In this document: positions 36,103 through 44,475 of the stretch, one piece after another
Layout of the letters: every line of letters begins with the position of its first letter
Numbering within the stretch: position 1 is the first letter of the stretch
NCBI GenBank assembly: GCA_021325235.1
Contig: JAJPHN010000006.1
Location: forward strand, 124,001 to 188,000
Length of the DNA stretch: 64,000 bases
Origin: Terriglobia bacterium
Lineage (GTDB): Bacteria; Acidobacteriota; Terriglobia; Bryobacterales; Bryobacteraceae
Direction of reading: 5' to 3'
Translations under genes and position numbers: made by a program
Notes under the pieces: model-generated
Databases searched by the model: none
What the model was told of the DNA's origin: nothing
What the model saw: only the letters and a program-made list of their open reading frames with translations

Positions 36103-37386
36103 GTGTTTCTCAAATCGTTAACCATACTGTTCGCGCTGGGTATTGTTGCCCGCGCTCAGGAACAGATGAACATGCCCGGAATGGAGATGGGCGAAACAAA
36201 TGCAGCCGCCAAATTGCTGCAGAGTTTTTCATCAGGCACCGCGGTGAATCCGGCCGGCTGGCAAATGCCAATGCTGATGAAATCGCTTGGCGACTGGCAC
36301 ACGATGTTCATGGGTCAGGCGTTTCTCAACGACACGCAGCAATCCGGACCGCGCGGCGGCGACAAGCTCTATTCAACGAACTGGTTCATGACGAGTGCCG
36401 AGCACGCCGCCGGCGCTAAGGGGGCGCTCGCGTTCCAACTGATGCTGAGTCTCGAACCAGCAACCGTAACCGGCCGCCGTTATCCGCTGCTGTTTCAGAC
36501 GGGCGAGACCGCGTACGGGAAGCCGATTGTGGATGGCCAGCATCCGCACGACTTCATCATGGCGTTAGCCGTCGAATACGCGTACGTGGTGAGCGATAAC
36601 GCCAGGGTGGAATTGTATGCGGCTCCGGTGGGCGATCCGGCGCTCGGGCCGGTGGCGTATCCGCATCGCGCATCAGCTATGGAAATGCCGCAGGCCACTC
36701 TGACTCATCACTGGCAGGATTCAACCCATATCGCCGACGATGTGGTTACGGCTGGTTTGGCGTTCGAGAAGTTTCGTATCGAGGCGAGCGGCTTCCACGG
36801 AGCGGAGCCCGACGAGTTTCGCTGGAACATCGATGCAGGGTCGCTCGATTCCTGGTCGGCGCGCTTGTGGTTCTTGCCATCCAAAAATTGGGCAGCGCAG
36901 TTTTCGGCCGGGCGTCTCACGCACCCGGAGGCGCTCGAGCCGGGAGATCAGATACGGCTCACCAGCTCACTTGCTTATTCGCGCCCGGTTCACGGTGAAA
37001 GCTGGTCGAGCACTCTCATCTGGGGCCGTAAGCACAGCACGTTTACGGAGAGGAATACAAACTCTTACACGCTTGAATCGCTGCTGCCGGTGGGACGCAG
37101 GAATTATGTAACAGGCCGCGCGGAACTGGTCGATAAGGATGAACTGTTTGCTGGGCAGCCCGAACTCGAAGAGCTGCTGGACCTTCGTTATGGCAGCACG
37201 TTTCGCATCGGAGCGTACACGCTCGGTTACACGCGCGATTTCGAAATCTTTCACAACGTCGAGACGGGGCTCGGCGCCAACGTAGAATTCTACTCTCTGC
37301 CCGCCGCGATCAAGCCATGGTACGGCAGCCATCCGGTTGGAGGAAACATCTTCCTCCGCTTGCGGCTGAAGCACCGGAATTTATAA
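36103..37386 (+). CDS. Outer-membrane-type protein with Met-rich N-terminus, probably metal-related
   Basis: 427 residues. GTG 36103 is chosen because AAGGAG lies 6 bases upstream and a signal peptide follows at once (LKSLTILFALGIVARAQ). The mature start MNMPGMEMGE is Met-rich, like copper-binding periplasmic segments, with further WQMPMLMKS, DWHTMFMGQAF and GQHPHDF motifs. The rest alternates aromatic/polar residues and ends in a final strand GNIFLRLRLKHRNL, as in outer-membrane beta barrels. Similar proteins are often seen beside copper or mercury genes in Acidobacteria; that is recollection of the family pattern, not a search. It is flanked by a Cys/His-rich protein and a small metal-domain-like protein. 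Confidence 0.75.
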   Translation: MFLKSLTILFALGIVARAQEQMNMPGMEMGETNAAAKLLQSFSSGTAVNPAGWQMPMLMKSLGDWHTMFMGQAFLNDTQQSGPRGGDKLYSTNWFMTSAEHAAGAKGALAFQLMLSLEPATVTGRRYPLLFQTGETAYGKPIVDGQHPHDFIMALAVEYAYVVSDNARVELYAAPVGDPALGPVAYPHRASAMEMPQATLTHHWQDSTHIADDVVTAGLAFEKFRIEASGFHGAEPDEFRWNIDAGSLDSWSARLWFLPSKNWAAQFSAGRLTHPEALEPGDQIRLTSSLAYSRPVHGESWSSTLIWGRKHSTFTERNTNSYTLESLLPVGRRNYVTGRAELVDKDELFAGQPELEELLDLRYGSTFRIGAYTLGYTRDFEIFHNVETGLGANVEFYSLPAAIKPWYGSHPVGGNIFLRLRLKHRNL

Positions 37387-37389
37387 CGA

Positions 37390-37418
37390 AACGGCACAAA
37401 GCAGCCGCATGTGCCGTT
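37390..37418. terminator. Hairpin after the outer-membrane-type gene (no T run)
   Basis: A perfect 8-bp inverted repeat AACGGCAC-N13-GTGCCGTT begins 4 bases after the stop codon. With no T tract it may be a weak or Rho-linked terminator, an mRNA-stabilising hairpin, or an operator for the next gene. Confidence 0.45.
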
Positions 37419-37455
37419 CATCGAAAACAGAATTCGCTTGCTATTCTGATTGCCG

Positions 37456-37665
37456 ATGACGAAGGTGCAGACCAAGTTCCAACTCTCGCGCGCGCTTGAC
37501 GACTCCGATTGCGAGAAGATCGCACGCGTGCATTCGGTGTTCGGAATTCTGGCTGCGCGAGTGGAACCGTCGCTCAAGGAATTATTCGTCGAGTACGACT
37601 ACAGCCGTTTGTCGCTCAAGGAAGTTCGCGGTGTTCTCGCCGAACGCGGCATTCCGATTGTGTAA
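37456..37665 (+). CDS. Small HMA-like protein without the CxxC motif
   Basis: 69 residues from ATG 37456. The pattern (KFQLSRALDDSDCEKIARVHSVFG, read in two pieces, then LFVEYDYSRLSLKEVRGVLAERGIPI) matches the beta-alpha-beta-beta-alpha-beta plan of heavy-metal-associated domains, with the usual closing helix and strand, but the metal-binding CxxC loop is missing and only one cysteine remains (about 19). It could be a degenerate metallochaperone or a structural relative. It follows the Met-rich outer-membrane-type gene, which supports a metal connection. Confidence 0.6.
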   Translation: MTKVQTKFQLSRALDDSDCEKIARVHSVFGILAARVEPSLKELFVEYDYSRLSLKEVRGVLAERGIPIV

Positions 37666-37735
37666 CGCGCGGTAAATACTTTATCTGGAAATCGGATCCA
37701 CAGTCACAGCGTCTATCTCTAGGCAGGAGGATGCT

Positions 37736-38209
37736 ATGAAACGAACGATTGCAGGAACCCCAGTGTTTGCCGTGATTTGCCTCGGAGCGGGAACATTGTT
37801 GGCTTCGCCGGCCGGGTTCAACGGACCTCAGGTGGCGAATGACCAATCCACTGTTAAATCGGCCAACAGTAAGATTGCGGACGACGAGAAAGAAGTCAAG
37901 CGGCTGAACGACGAGTTTAACCAGGCTCGCGTGAAGAAAGAACAGTTGCACCAGGTATACGTGCAGAAAGATGGAGCGCGTGTGGCTGCGGTAAAAGCTT
38001 ATGGCGAGAAAGATTCGAGATCGCAGCAGGCGATCAAAGATCAGGACGCAGCCAAACAGGCCTGGGAAGCGGCTATGAAGCAGGAACAGCAGATCGGAGC
38101 TCAGCGCGCGGCGGCCATCCAGAAGCTGCATAACGACGACATGGCACGCGGTAAGGACGTACAGAAGCTGGAATCGGACGAACACTCGAAATCGAATCCG
38201 AAAAAGTAA
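37736..38209 (+). CDS. Secreted helical coiled-coil protein of unknown function
   Basis: 157 residues, with a strong ribosome site AGGAGG before ATG. A signal peptide (AGTPVFAVICLGAGTLLASPA) is followed by an almost wholly helical, charged region with heptad-like spacing (EKEVKRLNDEFNQARVKKEQL and on to KLESDEH). It is probably a periplasmic helical protein, of the kind made under envelope stress; no family is recognised. It is followed directly by a good terminator, so it may be a single-gene unit. Confidence 0.75.
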   Translation: MKRTIAGTPVFAVICLGAGTLLASPAGFNGPQVANDQSTVKSANSKIADDEKEVKRLNDEFNQARVKKEQLHQVYVQKDGARVAAVKAYGEKDSRSQQAIKDQDAAKQAWEAAMKQEQQIGAQRAAAIQKLHNDDMARGKDVQKLESDEHSKSNPKK

Positions 38210-38231
38210 CAGCTTCGTCAGCAAGAGATCG

Positions 38232-38261
38232 AAGGGCGCCCCAGTGGAGCGCCCTTTTTTC
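38232..38261 (+). terminator. Rho-independent terminator after the coiled-coil gene
   Basis: Stem AAGGGCGC/GCGCCCTT (arms 38232-38239 and 38249-38256), 9-base loop, and six T (38255-38260). It lies 22 bases after the stop at 38209. Confidence 0.88.
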
Positions 38262-38465
38262 TTGTTCGCGAGTTTTCAGATTCTATTAATGCAGCCCGCT
38301 GTCATCCAACTTGCGAAAGAAGTTCCTTGAATTCGAACATGCCAAAACGTCGCTTGTTACCGCAGCAATAGAATCCTCTTGCGATTCCGAGGTATGCGCG
38401 GTTTCGTTTGAGTCACCGTGGCCGTCGGCCATAAGCTCGAGCTTATCGACGCACAGCCATTCTGG
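38262..38465. other. Intergenic region with no gene seen
   Basis: About 200 bases between the coiled-coil gene terminator and the tRNA-His region. No coding pattern is visible. It contains a 16-bp perfect palindrome at 38431-38446, which is about what chance would give in a window of this size. Confidence 0.5.
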
Positions 38466-38486
38466 CCCGGAAGTGAGCGTTCCGGG
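38466..38486 (-). terminator. Hairpin downstream of tRNA-His
   Basis: Perfect 7-bp repeat CCCGGAA-N7-TTCCGGG located 10 bases after the tRNA 3' end. No T run follows on the minus strand, so it is at best a weak terminator or processing signal. Confidence 0.4.
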
Positions 38487-38496
38487 AGTTCGGCTT

Positions 38497-38574
38497 TGGG
38501 GCGGCTGGAGGGATTCGAACCCTCGACATCCAGAACCACAATCTGGCGCTACTACCAGCTGAGCTACAGCCGCC
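38497..38574 (-). tRNA. tRNA-His (anticodon GTG), CCA encoded
   Basis: Cloverleaf read by eye on the minus strand: acceptor GCGGCTG/CAGCCGC, D arm from GCTC, anticodon arm CCAGA-TTGTGGT-TCTGG with anticodon GTG, T arm GAGGG-TTCGAAT-CCCTC. An extra G at position -1 opposite C73 is the histidine-tRNA identity mark. The 3' CCA is encoded (38499-38497). It lies 33 bases after the priA stop on the same strand. Confidence 0.95.
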
Positions 38575-38607
38575 GCGACAACATCGAGTTTAACATCCGC
38601 AGCCAGA

Positions 38608-41016
38608 CTACATAAGGCTGATCGGATCGACGTCGATCACGAGCGCGGTCGCTTTCCAGCGCTCGGCCGCAGCGAGTTGTTGCAGCTTTTGAATGACCTC
38701 GCGCAGCAGCGGCCGACGCGCGGCTTTGAGCAGAATCTGATACCGGAATTCGCTGCGAACCTTCAAAATCGGGGCTTCCGCCGGTCCCATCACGCGCACA
38801 CCTTCGGGCGCGGGCGTCAGCAGATAGCTCATTTGCGTCGCCATCCGGAGCGCCTCCTCCTGTTTCTCCGCTCGCACGAGAACGCTCGCCAGCGCAGCAA
38901 AGGGCGGATAGCGCAGCCACTTGCGAAACTCGATTTCTTTCCGATAAAAACCTTCGTAATCCTGGGCCGCGGCAAAGCTCAGAGCGTAGTGGTCGGGATT
39001 CAGCGTTTGAATCACTACGCGGCCGGGCGCTTCGCCTCGTCCGGCACGGCCCGCGGCCTGTGTGAGCAGCTGAAAACTGCGCTCGGCTGCACGGAAATCG
39101 GGCATGCTCAATCCGATATCGGCCAGCACCACGCCCACCAAAGTCACGTTCGGAATATCGTGCCCTTTCGCGATCATCTGCGTACCGACCAGAATGTCGA
39201 TGTCACGATCGCGAAACGCCTGCAGAATGCGCTCAAACGCGCCTTTACCGCTCGCCGTATCGCGATCGAGACGCGCAATCCGAGCCTTTGGAAAATGCTG
39301 GTGCAGTTCTTCTTCAACCCGCTCCGCGCCCGTGCCGAGAAACTGAATGTACTCGCTGCCGCAATGCGGACAGGCGGAAGGAATTTTCTCGGCGAATCCG
39401 CAGTAGTGACACAGCATGCGCCGGTCGCGCCGGTGATGCGTAAGCGCAACCGAACAGTTCTCGCACAACATGCGCTCGCCGCAGGCGCGGCACATCAGAA
39501 AGCTCGAAAAGCCGCGACGATTCAGCAGCAGCATCGCCTGTTCGCGTTGCTCGAGCCGCTGCGAAAGCTCTTCGATCAATTTGCGCGAAAACGTTGCCTG
39601 CTTCTTTGTTTCCAGAAACTCGAGCCGCATGTCAACCACTTCGACCACCGGCAGCGGGCGCTGCGCAATGCGCTCAGGGAGCACGAGGCGAGTGTACTTG
39701 CCGTTTTCCGCGTTATAGCGCGTTTCGATCCCGGGTGTGGCCGAGCCGAGCACCGCTATCGCACCCGTCTGCCGGGCCCGCATCAGCGCCACGTCGCGGC
39801 CGTGATACCGGGGCGTCTCCTGCTGCTTGTAGCTGCCGTCGTGTTCTTCGTCGACAACAATCAGGCCGAGATTCTGCACTGGCGCAAACACGCCGGAGCG
39901 CGTTCCTACCACCACTCGGGCCTGCCCGTTGCGAATGCGGCGCCACTGTTCGGCGCGCTCGCTGTCGCCAAAAGCGGAATGCAGAATCGCGACCTGCTTG
40001 CCGAAGCGATGAAAGAATTGTCCGGCGACGGCAGGCGTAAGAGCAATTTCGGGCACCAGTAGCAGAGCATTCTTTCCGCGCGCCAGGGTAGCCTCGATGC
40101 TGCGCAGATAGACTTCGGTTTTGCCGGAGCCGGTTACGCCTTCGAGTAGAAAGGCGCGAAACGTACCGGCTTCGATAGCCTTGTCGAGGGCGTCGAAAGC
40201 CGACTGCTGATGTGCGTTGAGTTCAGGCTTCGGTTTGGCGAAGGCGAGATCGGGCGTGCCGGTTTCGAGCTCGAGTGCCACCAGTTCGCGGCGGGCGAGC
40301 GAACGCGCGGCTTCGCTGGCCTGCTTGAGAATTTCGCCAAGCGCTGCGACATTATGAGAGCCTGGATGCAGCTCGAGAAACGCCAGCAGCTCGCGCTCGC
40401 TTTTCTTTAAACGAATTCCTTCGAGCGGCCGAGCACGGAATGAAACCGAGAGCCGCTCCGCACTCGCCCGCAGCGGATCGCGCTCCTCTTCGCGATCTTC
40501 CGCCGCGACCCAGCCGCGTTTGACCAGGGAACGCAGAGCGCCGCGCGCATTTTCGACTTTGCCCGCCAGGTATTCGCTCGATCGCGGCCGCTCTTCAAGC
40601 AGAGTGAGCAGCTGCACGGCCGTATCACGCTGCATGGTAGTGACGAGCTGGCGCGCGACATCGCGTCCGGAATCGGTGAGTGCATATTGCGTGCTGCGGC
40701 GTGTTTCGCCCGCGAGCGGAAGCATGCCCCTCAGCACTTCGCCAATCGGTGCGCAATAGTATTCTGCGATCCAGCGGCCGAGCTCGAGCAGTTCGGCTTC
40801 GAGCACCGGCTCGGCATCGCGCAGGCTCAGCACTTCCCGCGTTTCGACTGATGAACGATTCGAATGGATCTCGAGCACAACGCCCGTGAGACGCCGCGGG
40901 CCAAATGGGACAACCACTCGCGCGCCAACCTGAACCCGGTGTTCGAGCGTCAGAGGAAGCTGATAGGTGAAGAGCCGGTCGATAGGTACCGGAAGGGCTA
41001 CGTCACAGTAAAGCAT
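38608..41016 (-). CDS. priA: Primosomal replication-restart helicase PriA
   Basis: 802 residues. It has the N-terminal DNA-binding domain (VALPVPIDRLFTYQLP), helicase Walker A GVTGSGKTEVYL, DEEHDGSYKQ (motif II, DExH type), motif GSATP, and the cysteine-rich zinc insert (CRACGERMLCENC, then CHYCG and CPHCG). VGTQMIAKGHD and QAAGRAGRG complete the second RecA-like lobe. PriA reloads the replication fork after it stalls, by recognising D-loops and forks. Length and motifs are normal. The tRNA-His gene lies 33 bases downstream, and the secreted unknown 20 bases upstream. Confidence 0.96.
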   Translation of the reverse strand: MLYCDVALPVPIDRLFTYQLPLTLEHRVQVGARVVVPFGPRRLTGVVLEIHSNRSSVETREVLSLRDAEPVLEAELLELGRWIAEYYCAPIGEVLRGMLPLAGETRRSTQYALTDSGRDVARQLVTTMQRDTAVQLLTLLEERPRSSEYLAGKVENARGALRSLVKRGWVAAEDREEERDPLRASAERLSVSFRARPLEGIRLKKSERELLAFLELHPGSHNVAALGEILKQASEAARSLARRELVALELETGTPDLAFAKPKPELNAHQQSAFDALDKAIEAGTFRAFLLEGVTGSGKTEVYLRSIEATLARGKNALLLVPEIALTPAVAGQFFHRFGKQVAILHSAFGDSERAEQWRRIRNGQARVVVGTRSGVFAPVQNLGLIVVDEEHDGSYKQQETPRYHGRDVALMRARQTGAIAVLGSATPGIETRYNAENGKYTRLVLPERIAQRPLPVVEVVDMRLEFLETKKQATFSRKLIEELSQRLEQREQAMLLLNRRGFSSFLMCRACGERMLCENCSVALTHHRRDRRMLCHYCGFAEKIPSACPHCGSEYIQFLGTGAERVEEELHQHFPKARIARLDRDTASGKGAFERILQAFRDRDIDILVGTQMIAKGHDIPNVTLVGVVLADIGLSMPDFRAAERSFQLLTQAAGRAGRGEAPGRVVIQTLNPDHYALSFAAAQDYEGFYRKEIEFRKWLRYPPFAALASVLVRAEKQEEALRMATQMSYLLTPAPEGVRVMGPAEAPILKVRSEFRYQILLKAARRPLLREVIQKLQQLAAAERWKATALVIDVDPISLM

Positions 41017-41036
41017 TCAAACGAAAGCGCTGTCCG

Positions 41037-41438
41037 TCAGCGCTCGCCGGAACCACAGCCCAGACCTGTGCGCCAGGTCCTTTCCGCAAGTGAAACCGCC
41101 TGACTGATCGTTATGGTGTATATCCCGGCATGCCCACTGACGAAACCGCGTCTCCACTCCTCGTATCCTTCTTCCCAGGCAGGAAGAGGATGCCCACTCG
41201 CGATTCGAATCGTCGCGCTCTTCTCGAGGGCATCTTTCGCGAAAGGCATATGCGGTATCTGCTCCTGCACGATTCCACCCTCGCAGTTTTTCCAATTGAG
41301 TTTGTCGACCGCGATATGGACAATCGTGCCCAGCTTTGACACGTCGACCTGTACAACGGTCAACCGTGACTCCTCCTCGCCTTCACGCGTCTTGTATCTC
41401 CAGACGTCGCCGACATGATATTGGGAGTCTTTCGGCAT
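41037..41438 (-). CDS. Unknown protein, mature part of a secreted protein whose signal peptide is out of frame
   Basis: 133 residues starting at ATG 41438 (QYHVGDVWRYKTREGEEES), reading like the beginning of a mature secreted domain; TGA closes its own frame just upstream. A signal-peptide-like ORF (MIKLLLLSMTLLSAVHL) starts at 41535, 3 bases after the xylB stop, but in another frame, and runs past 41438. A one-base indel between about 41440 and 41480 would join them. The domain has no recognised family; it is beta-rich at first and ends in a basic, cysteine-containing tail. Either a disrupted gene or an assembly error, or an unsignalled protein. Confidence 0.6.
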   Translation of the reverse strand: MPKDSQYHVGDVWRYKTREGEEESRLTVVQVDVSKLGTIVHIAVDKLNWKNCEGGIVQEQIPHMPFAKDALEKSATIRIASGHPLPAWEEGYEEWRRGFVSGHAGIYTITISQAVSLAERTWRTGLGCGSGER

Positions 41439-41535
41439 GCCGGAGGCCGCTCACGCCCTCAGGCAATACGCCTGTCTGCGGGCTGAGATGTACGGCGCTC
41501 AGCAACGTCATCGACAGCAGCAACAGTTTGATCAT
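41439..41535 (-). other. Out-of-frame signal-peptide leader in front of the unknown protein
   Basis: An ATG at 41535 opens a 50-codon frame with an N-terminal hydrophobic leader (KLLLLSMTLLSAVHLSPQ) that ends at a TGA inside the downstream gene (about 41383). Its position, just behind xylB and just before the unsignalled gene, suggests it was the true start of that gene. Confidence 0.5.
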
Positions 41536-41538
41536 GCG

Positions 41539-43038
41539 TCACTGATCCAGTGCGGCAATCCGGTCATAAACCGGCTTCAACGCCGGATAGAGCGATCGAT
41601 AAATTTGATAGCGCTCGGAGTAAAACGCAGCCGACTGCGGGTCCGGTTCTTTGGCGCTAACTTCCACTACCGCCGCTTTGCTTGCCGCGCGCGCATTCGG
41701 AAACTGGCCTGTGCCAATGGCCGCGAGCAGCGCCGCGCCGAAGGCGGAACCCTCCTGCGTTTCGAGCGTAGTGACGCGTTGATAAAAGATATCGGCAAAG
41801 AGCTGGTGCCAGAGCGGGCTCTTGGCGCCTCCGCCCGAAAGACGCACCAGTCTTGGCGCCGCGCCCAGGCCGGTGATGATCTCCAGACCGTCCTTGAGGC
41901 TGTAGCAAACGCCCTCCAGAATGGCGCGAATCAGATCGCTCGCCTGATGCTTGGCGGTCAGGCCGACCCAGGCGCCGCGTGCTGCGGCATCCAGATGCGG
42001 CGTGCGTTCGCCCATCAGATAGGGCAGCCAGAAGAGACCCAGCGCGCCCGCGGGCGAGAGCGAAGCATCGGCTGTGAGTTCGTCGTAGTCGGAATTCGGC
42101 GCGAAGCGGTTGCGATACCACTGCAAACTCAATCCCGCTCCTTGCGTGACGCCCATCACGTGCCAGGCACCCGGAATGGCATGGCAAAAGGTGTGCACGC
42201 GGCCCTGCGGATCGTAGGCCGGTTTATCAAGATACGCGAACACTACCCCGGACGTGCCGACCGTACAAGAAACCGCACCCGGTTCCACGATTCCGTTCCC
42301 AATGGCGCTGGCCGCCTGGTCGCCTGCACCGCCTACCACGGGAGTGCCGGCGCGCAGCCCGGTCGATTGCGCGGCCGCTTCGGAAATTTTGCCGGTGATC
42401 TGCTGCGATTCGAACACCGCAGGAAGTGTGGCGCGATTGAGCCCGAGCACGCTCACCATTTCGTCGGACCATTTGCGATGCACCACATCAAACAGCGCGG
42501 TGCCGCTTGCGTCGGAAACATCGCTCGCGAATTCGCCGGTGAGCTGAAGACGAACGTAGTCCTTAGGCAGCAGAATGTGCGCGATCTTCTGAAAGAGCTC
42601 CGGCTCGTGATCGCGCACCCAGAGCAGCTTGGGCAGCGTGAAACCGGTGAGCACCGGATTGGCGATGGCGCGCAGCACATTTTCCGGTCCGGCAACGCGA
42701 TTGATCTCATCAACCTGCTTCTGGCTGCGCTGATCACACCAGATCAATGCGCGCCGCAGCACCTCGCGCTGCGCATCGAGCAGCACGAGGCCATGCATCT
42801 GTCCGGAGAGTCCGACGCCGTTGATAGCCGATCCGTCAACGCCCGCCGCTTTGAGCACGCCGCGAATGGCCAGCTGCGAGGCGCGCCACCAGTCGCGCGG
42901 GTCCTGCTCGGCCCAGAGCGGCTTCGGCATGTGCATCTCTTCATGCGCCGCGATATGAGAGAAGCGGACCCGCGCTTTTGCATCGATCAACAGCGCGCGC
43001 GAGCCCCCGGTTCCGACGTCAAGACCAAGCCAGTACAT
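41539..43038 (-). CDS. xylB: Xylulokinase
   Basis: 499 residues, FGGY-family sugar kinase. ATP-binding GLDVGTGGSRALLID opens the first domain; GLSGQMHGLVLLD and the sugar-binding WCDQRS identify xylulokinase; DVSDASGTALFDV and the FGGY signature GVVFAYLD region and LSGGGAKSPLWHQL complete the second domain. It phosphorylates D-xylulose for entry to the pentose phosphate path. Xylose isomerase is not in the window. It follows the ROK kinase after 18 bases, forming a small sugar-kinase pair with the response regulator upstream. Confidence 0.94.
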   Translation of the reverse strand: MYWLGLDVGTGGSRALLIDAKARVRFSHIAAHEEMHMPKPLWAEQDPRDWWRASQLAIRGVLKAAGVDGSAINGVGLSGQMHGLVLLDAQREVLRRALIWCDQRSQKQVDEINRVAGPENVLRAIANPVLTGFTLPKLLWVRDHEPELFQKIAHILLPKDYVRLQLTGEFASDVSDASGTALFDVVHRKWSDEMVSVLGLNRATLPAVFESQQITGKISEAAAQSTGLRAGTPVVGGAGDQAASAIGNGIVEPGAVSCTVGTSGVVFAYLDKPAYDPQGRVHTFCHAIPGAWHVMGVTQGAGLSLQWYRNRFAPNSDYDELTADASLSPAGALGLFWLPYLMGERTPHLDAAARGAWVGLTAKHQASDLIRAILEGVCYSLKDGLEIITGLGAAPRLVRLSGGGAKSPLWHQLFADIFYQRVTTLETQEGSAFGAALLAAIGTGQFPNARAASKAAVVEVSAKEPDPQSAAFYSERYQIYRSLYPALKPVYDRIAALDQ

Positions 43039-43056
43039 AGGATGTAGATGTGTTCT

Positions 43057-43977
43057 CTAACAATCGTGGCAGAGCGGCAGATAAGCAGCGCCGTAAAGGC
43101 CCGCATCCGCGCCCAGAGCGGCTTTTTCGATGCGGGTTCCAGTCGGCACGAAGGTGAATGAGCGGCGCCGGACCTCTTCAAACATCGAGGGCGCGAACAG
43201 ATCCCACGCCGGCAGCGGACCTCCGCTCAGCAGGTAGAGCGGGAAATTAAAAATGTTGATCAGGCTCGCGAGGGCAATGCCAAGGGCGCGTCCCATCGAT
43301 TCGAAGACACGCAGCGCGCGCGGGTTGCCTTGCACGGCCAATGCGTAAACGTCGGCTGCTGAGCGAATCTCGCGCCCGAAATGCATCATGCGCCCCATGG
43401 CGGCAATGGCCGAGGCGGAGGCGTGTTTCTCCAGACAGCCATAATTGCCGCAGCCGCACGGATTGCCGTCGGGGAAAACCGTCATGTGGCCAAACTCGCC
43501 CGCCATGCCGCGAAAACCATGCAGCACTTTGCCGTCGATTACGATGCCGCCGCCGATTCCGGTGCCGAGGGTCAGCAGAATCAGATCCTTGACATCCTTA
43601 CCGGCGCCCATCCACTTTTCGCCGAGCGCTGCCACATTGGCATCGTTCTCGAGCAGTATCGGTGTGTCCAGGCGTTGCTGAATACGCTCGCGGATCGGAA
43701 ACCCTTCGAAGTCGGGCAGATTGGCCGCTTCCATCACCACGCCCGCATCGATATCGATGTAACCTGGCACGCCGATACCGACGCCCTGCAGTGAGGAATC
43801 GACCAGCCGCTGACGAATCGTTTCGATCATCTGCGCAATTTCGTCGGCCACGCGTTCGGGACCGGCCGCGTACTGCGCTTCCACCGAGAGCCGTGCCAGC
43901 AGATGACCATTGGGATCGATGGCCGCGGCGCGCAGATTGGTGCCGCCCAGATCCACTCCGATTGCGTATGCGCTCAT
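43057..43977 (-). CDS. glcK: ROK-family glucokinase
   Basis: 306 residues from ATG 43977; a second ATG at 43992 adds five residues. The ATP motif GVDLGGTNLRAAAID, the sugar-binding LENDANVAALGE, the ROK signature LTLGTGIGGGIVIDG and the zinc-site CGCGNYGCLEKHAS are all present and typical of glucokinases, which make glucose 6-phosphate. It has no N-terminal DNA-binding domain, so it is a kinase and not a ROK repressor. It lies between the response regulator (45 bases upstream) and xylB. Confidence 0.9.
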   Translation of the reverse strand: MSAYAIGVDLGGTNLRAAAIDPNGHLLARLSVEAQYAAGPERVADEIAQMIETIRQRLVDSSLQGVGIGVPGYIDIDAGVVMEAANLPDFEGFPIRERIQQRLDTPILLENDANVAALGEKWMGAGKDVKDLILLTLGTGIGGGIVIDGKVLHGFRGMAGEFGHMTVFPDGNPCGCGNYGCLEKHASASAIAAMGRMMHFGREIRSAADVYALAVQGNPRALRVFESMGRALGIALASLINIFNFPLYLLSGGPLPAWDLFAPSMFEEVRRRSFTFVPTGTRIEKAALGADAGLYGAAYLPLCHDC

Positions 43978-44022
43978 GGCCGCCTGAATCATAACAAATC
44001 AAGCCTGTTTTAACGCTGCTTG

Positions 44023-44454
44023 TCACTCCGCGGCTGCCGAGCGCTGCAGACCCAGCCAGTATTCGGCGGCGCGGCGGATAGTGCGGAGAAATTCGTCGAG
44101 ATCGGAAGGCTTCGACAGGTAACAGTCCGCGCCGAGCGAGTAGGCTTCGCGCATCAGGTCCTCGACCTCCGAGCTCGAGAGCACGACCACTGCGGTATCG
44201 CGCAGCCGCTGCTGCTCGCGCACCCGGCGCAGCACTTCGCGCGAATCCGTTTTGGGCAGATGGAGGTCGAGAAACAGCAGTGCCGGAGCGGGTTTCACCG
44301 GCTCGAGCAGGCATTGGAGGACCTGCTCGCCATCGCAGGCGACACGAACGGCGGGGGGCGGCTGCATGTCCCGCAGCGCTTCTTCAATCAGACGCACATC
44401 GGCGGGATTGTCTTCGGCGATGAAGATGTCGATCTCGCGAGCTTCGGCGTTCAT
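44023..44454 (-). CDS. Single-domain response regulator (Rcp1-like)
   Basis: 143 residues, one receiver domain: acidic pair Glu14/Asp15, phospho-acceptor Asp63 in LFLDLHLPK, Ser93/94 in VVLSSSEV and Lys115 in YLSKPSD. The insert before the phospho-site (PVKPAPALL) and the LDLHLPK context are typical of the Rcp1/CheY-like group used by bacteriophytochromes and hybrid kinases. No output domain or kinase is present, so it works in trans. A very long open frame continues upstream on this strand but is a shadow of the protease gene. The start lies 21 bases from the divergent protease start. Confidence 0.93.
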   Translation of the reverse strand: MNAEAREIDIFIAEDNPADVRLIEEALRDMQPPPAVRVACDGEQVLQCLLEPVKPAPALLFLDLHLPKTDSREVLRRVREQQRLRDTAVVVLSSSEVEDLMREAYSLGADCYLSKPSDLDEFLRTIRRAAEYWLGLQRSAAAE

Positions 44455-44475
44455 GATTTGCGACAATGGCAAGCC

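Noticed and set aside
38431-38446. Perfect 16-bp palindrome ATAAGCTCGAGCTTAT
   Set aside because: About one such palindrome is expected by chance in a window of this size, and it is not next to a promoter.
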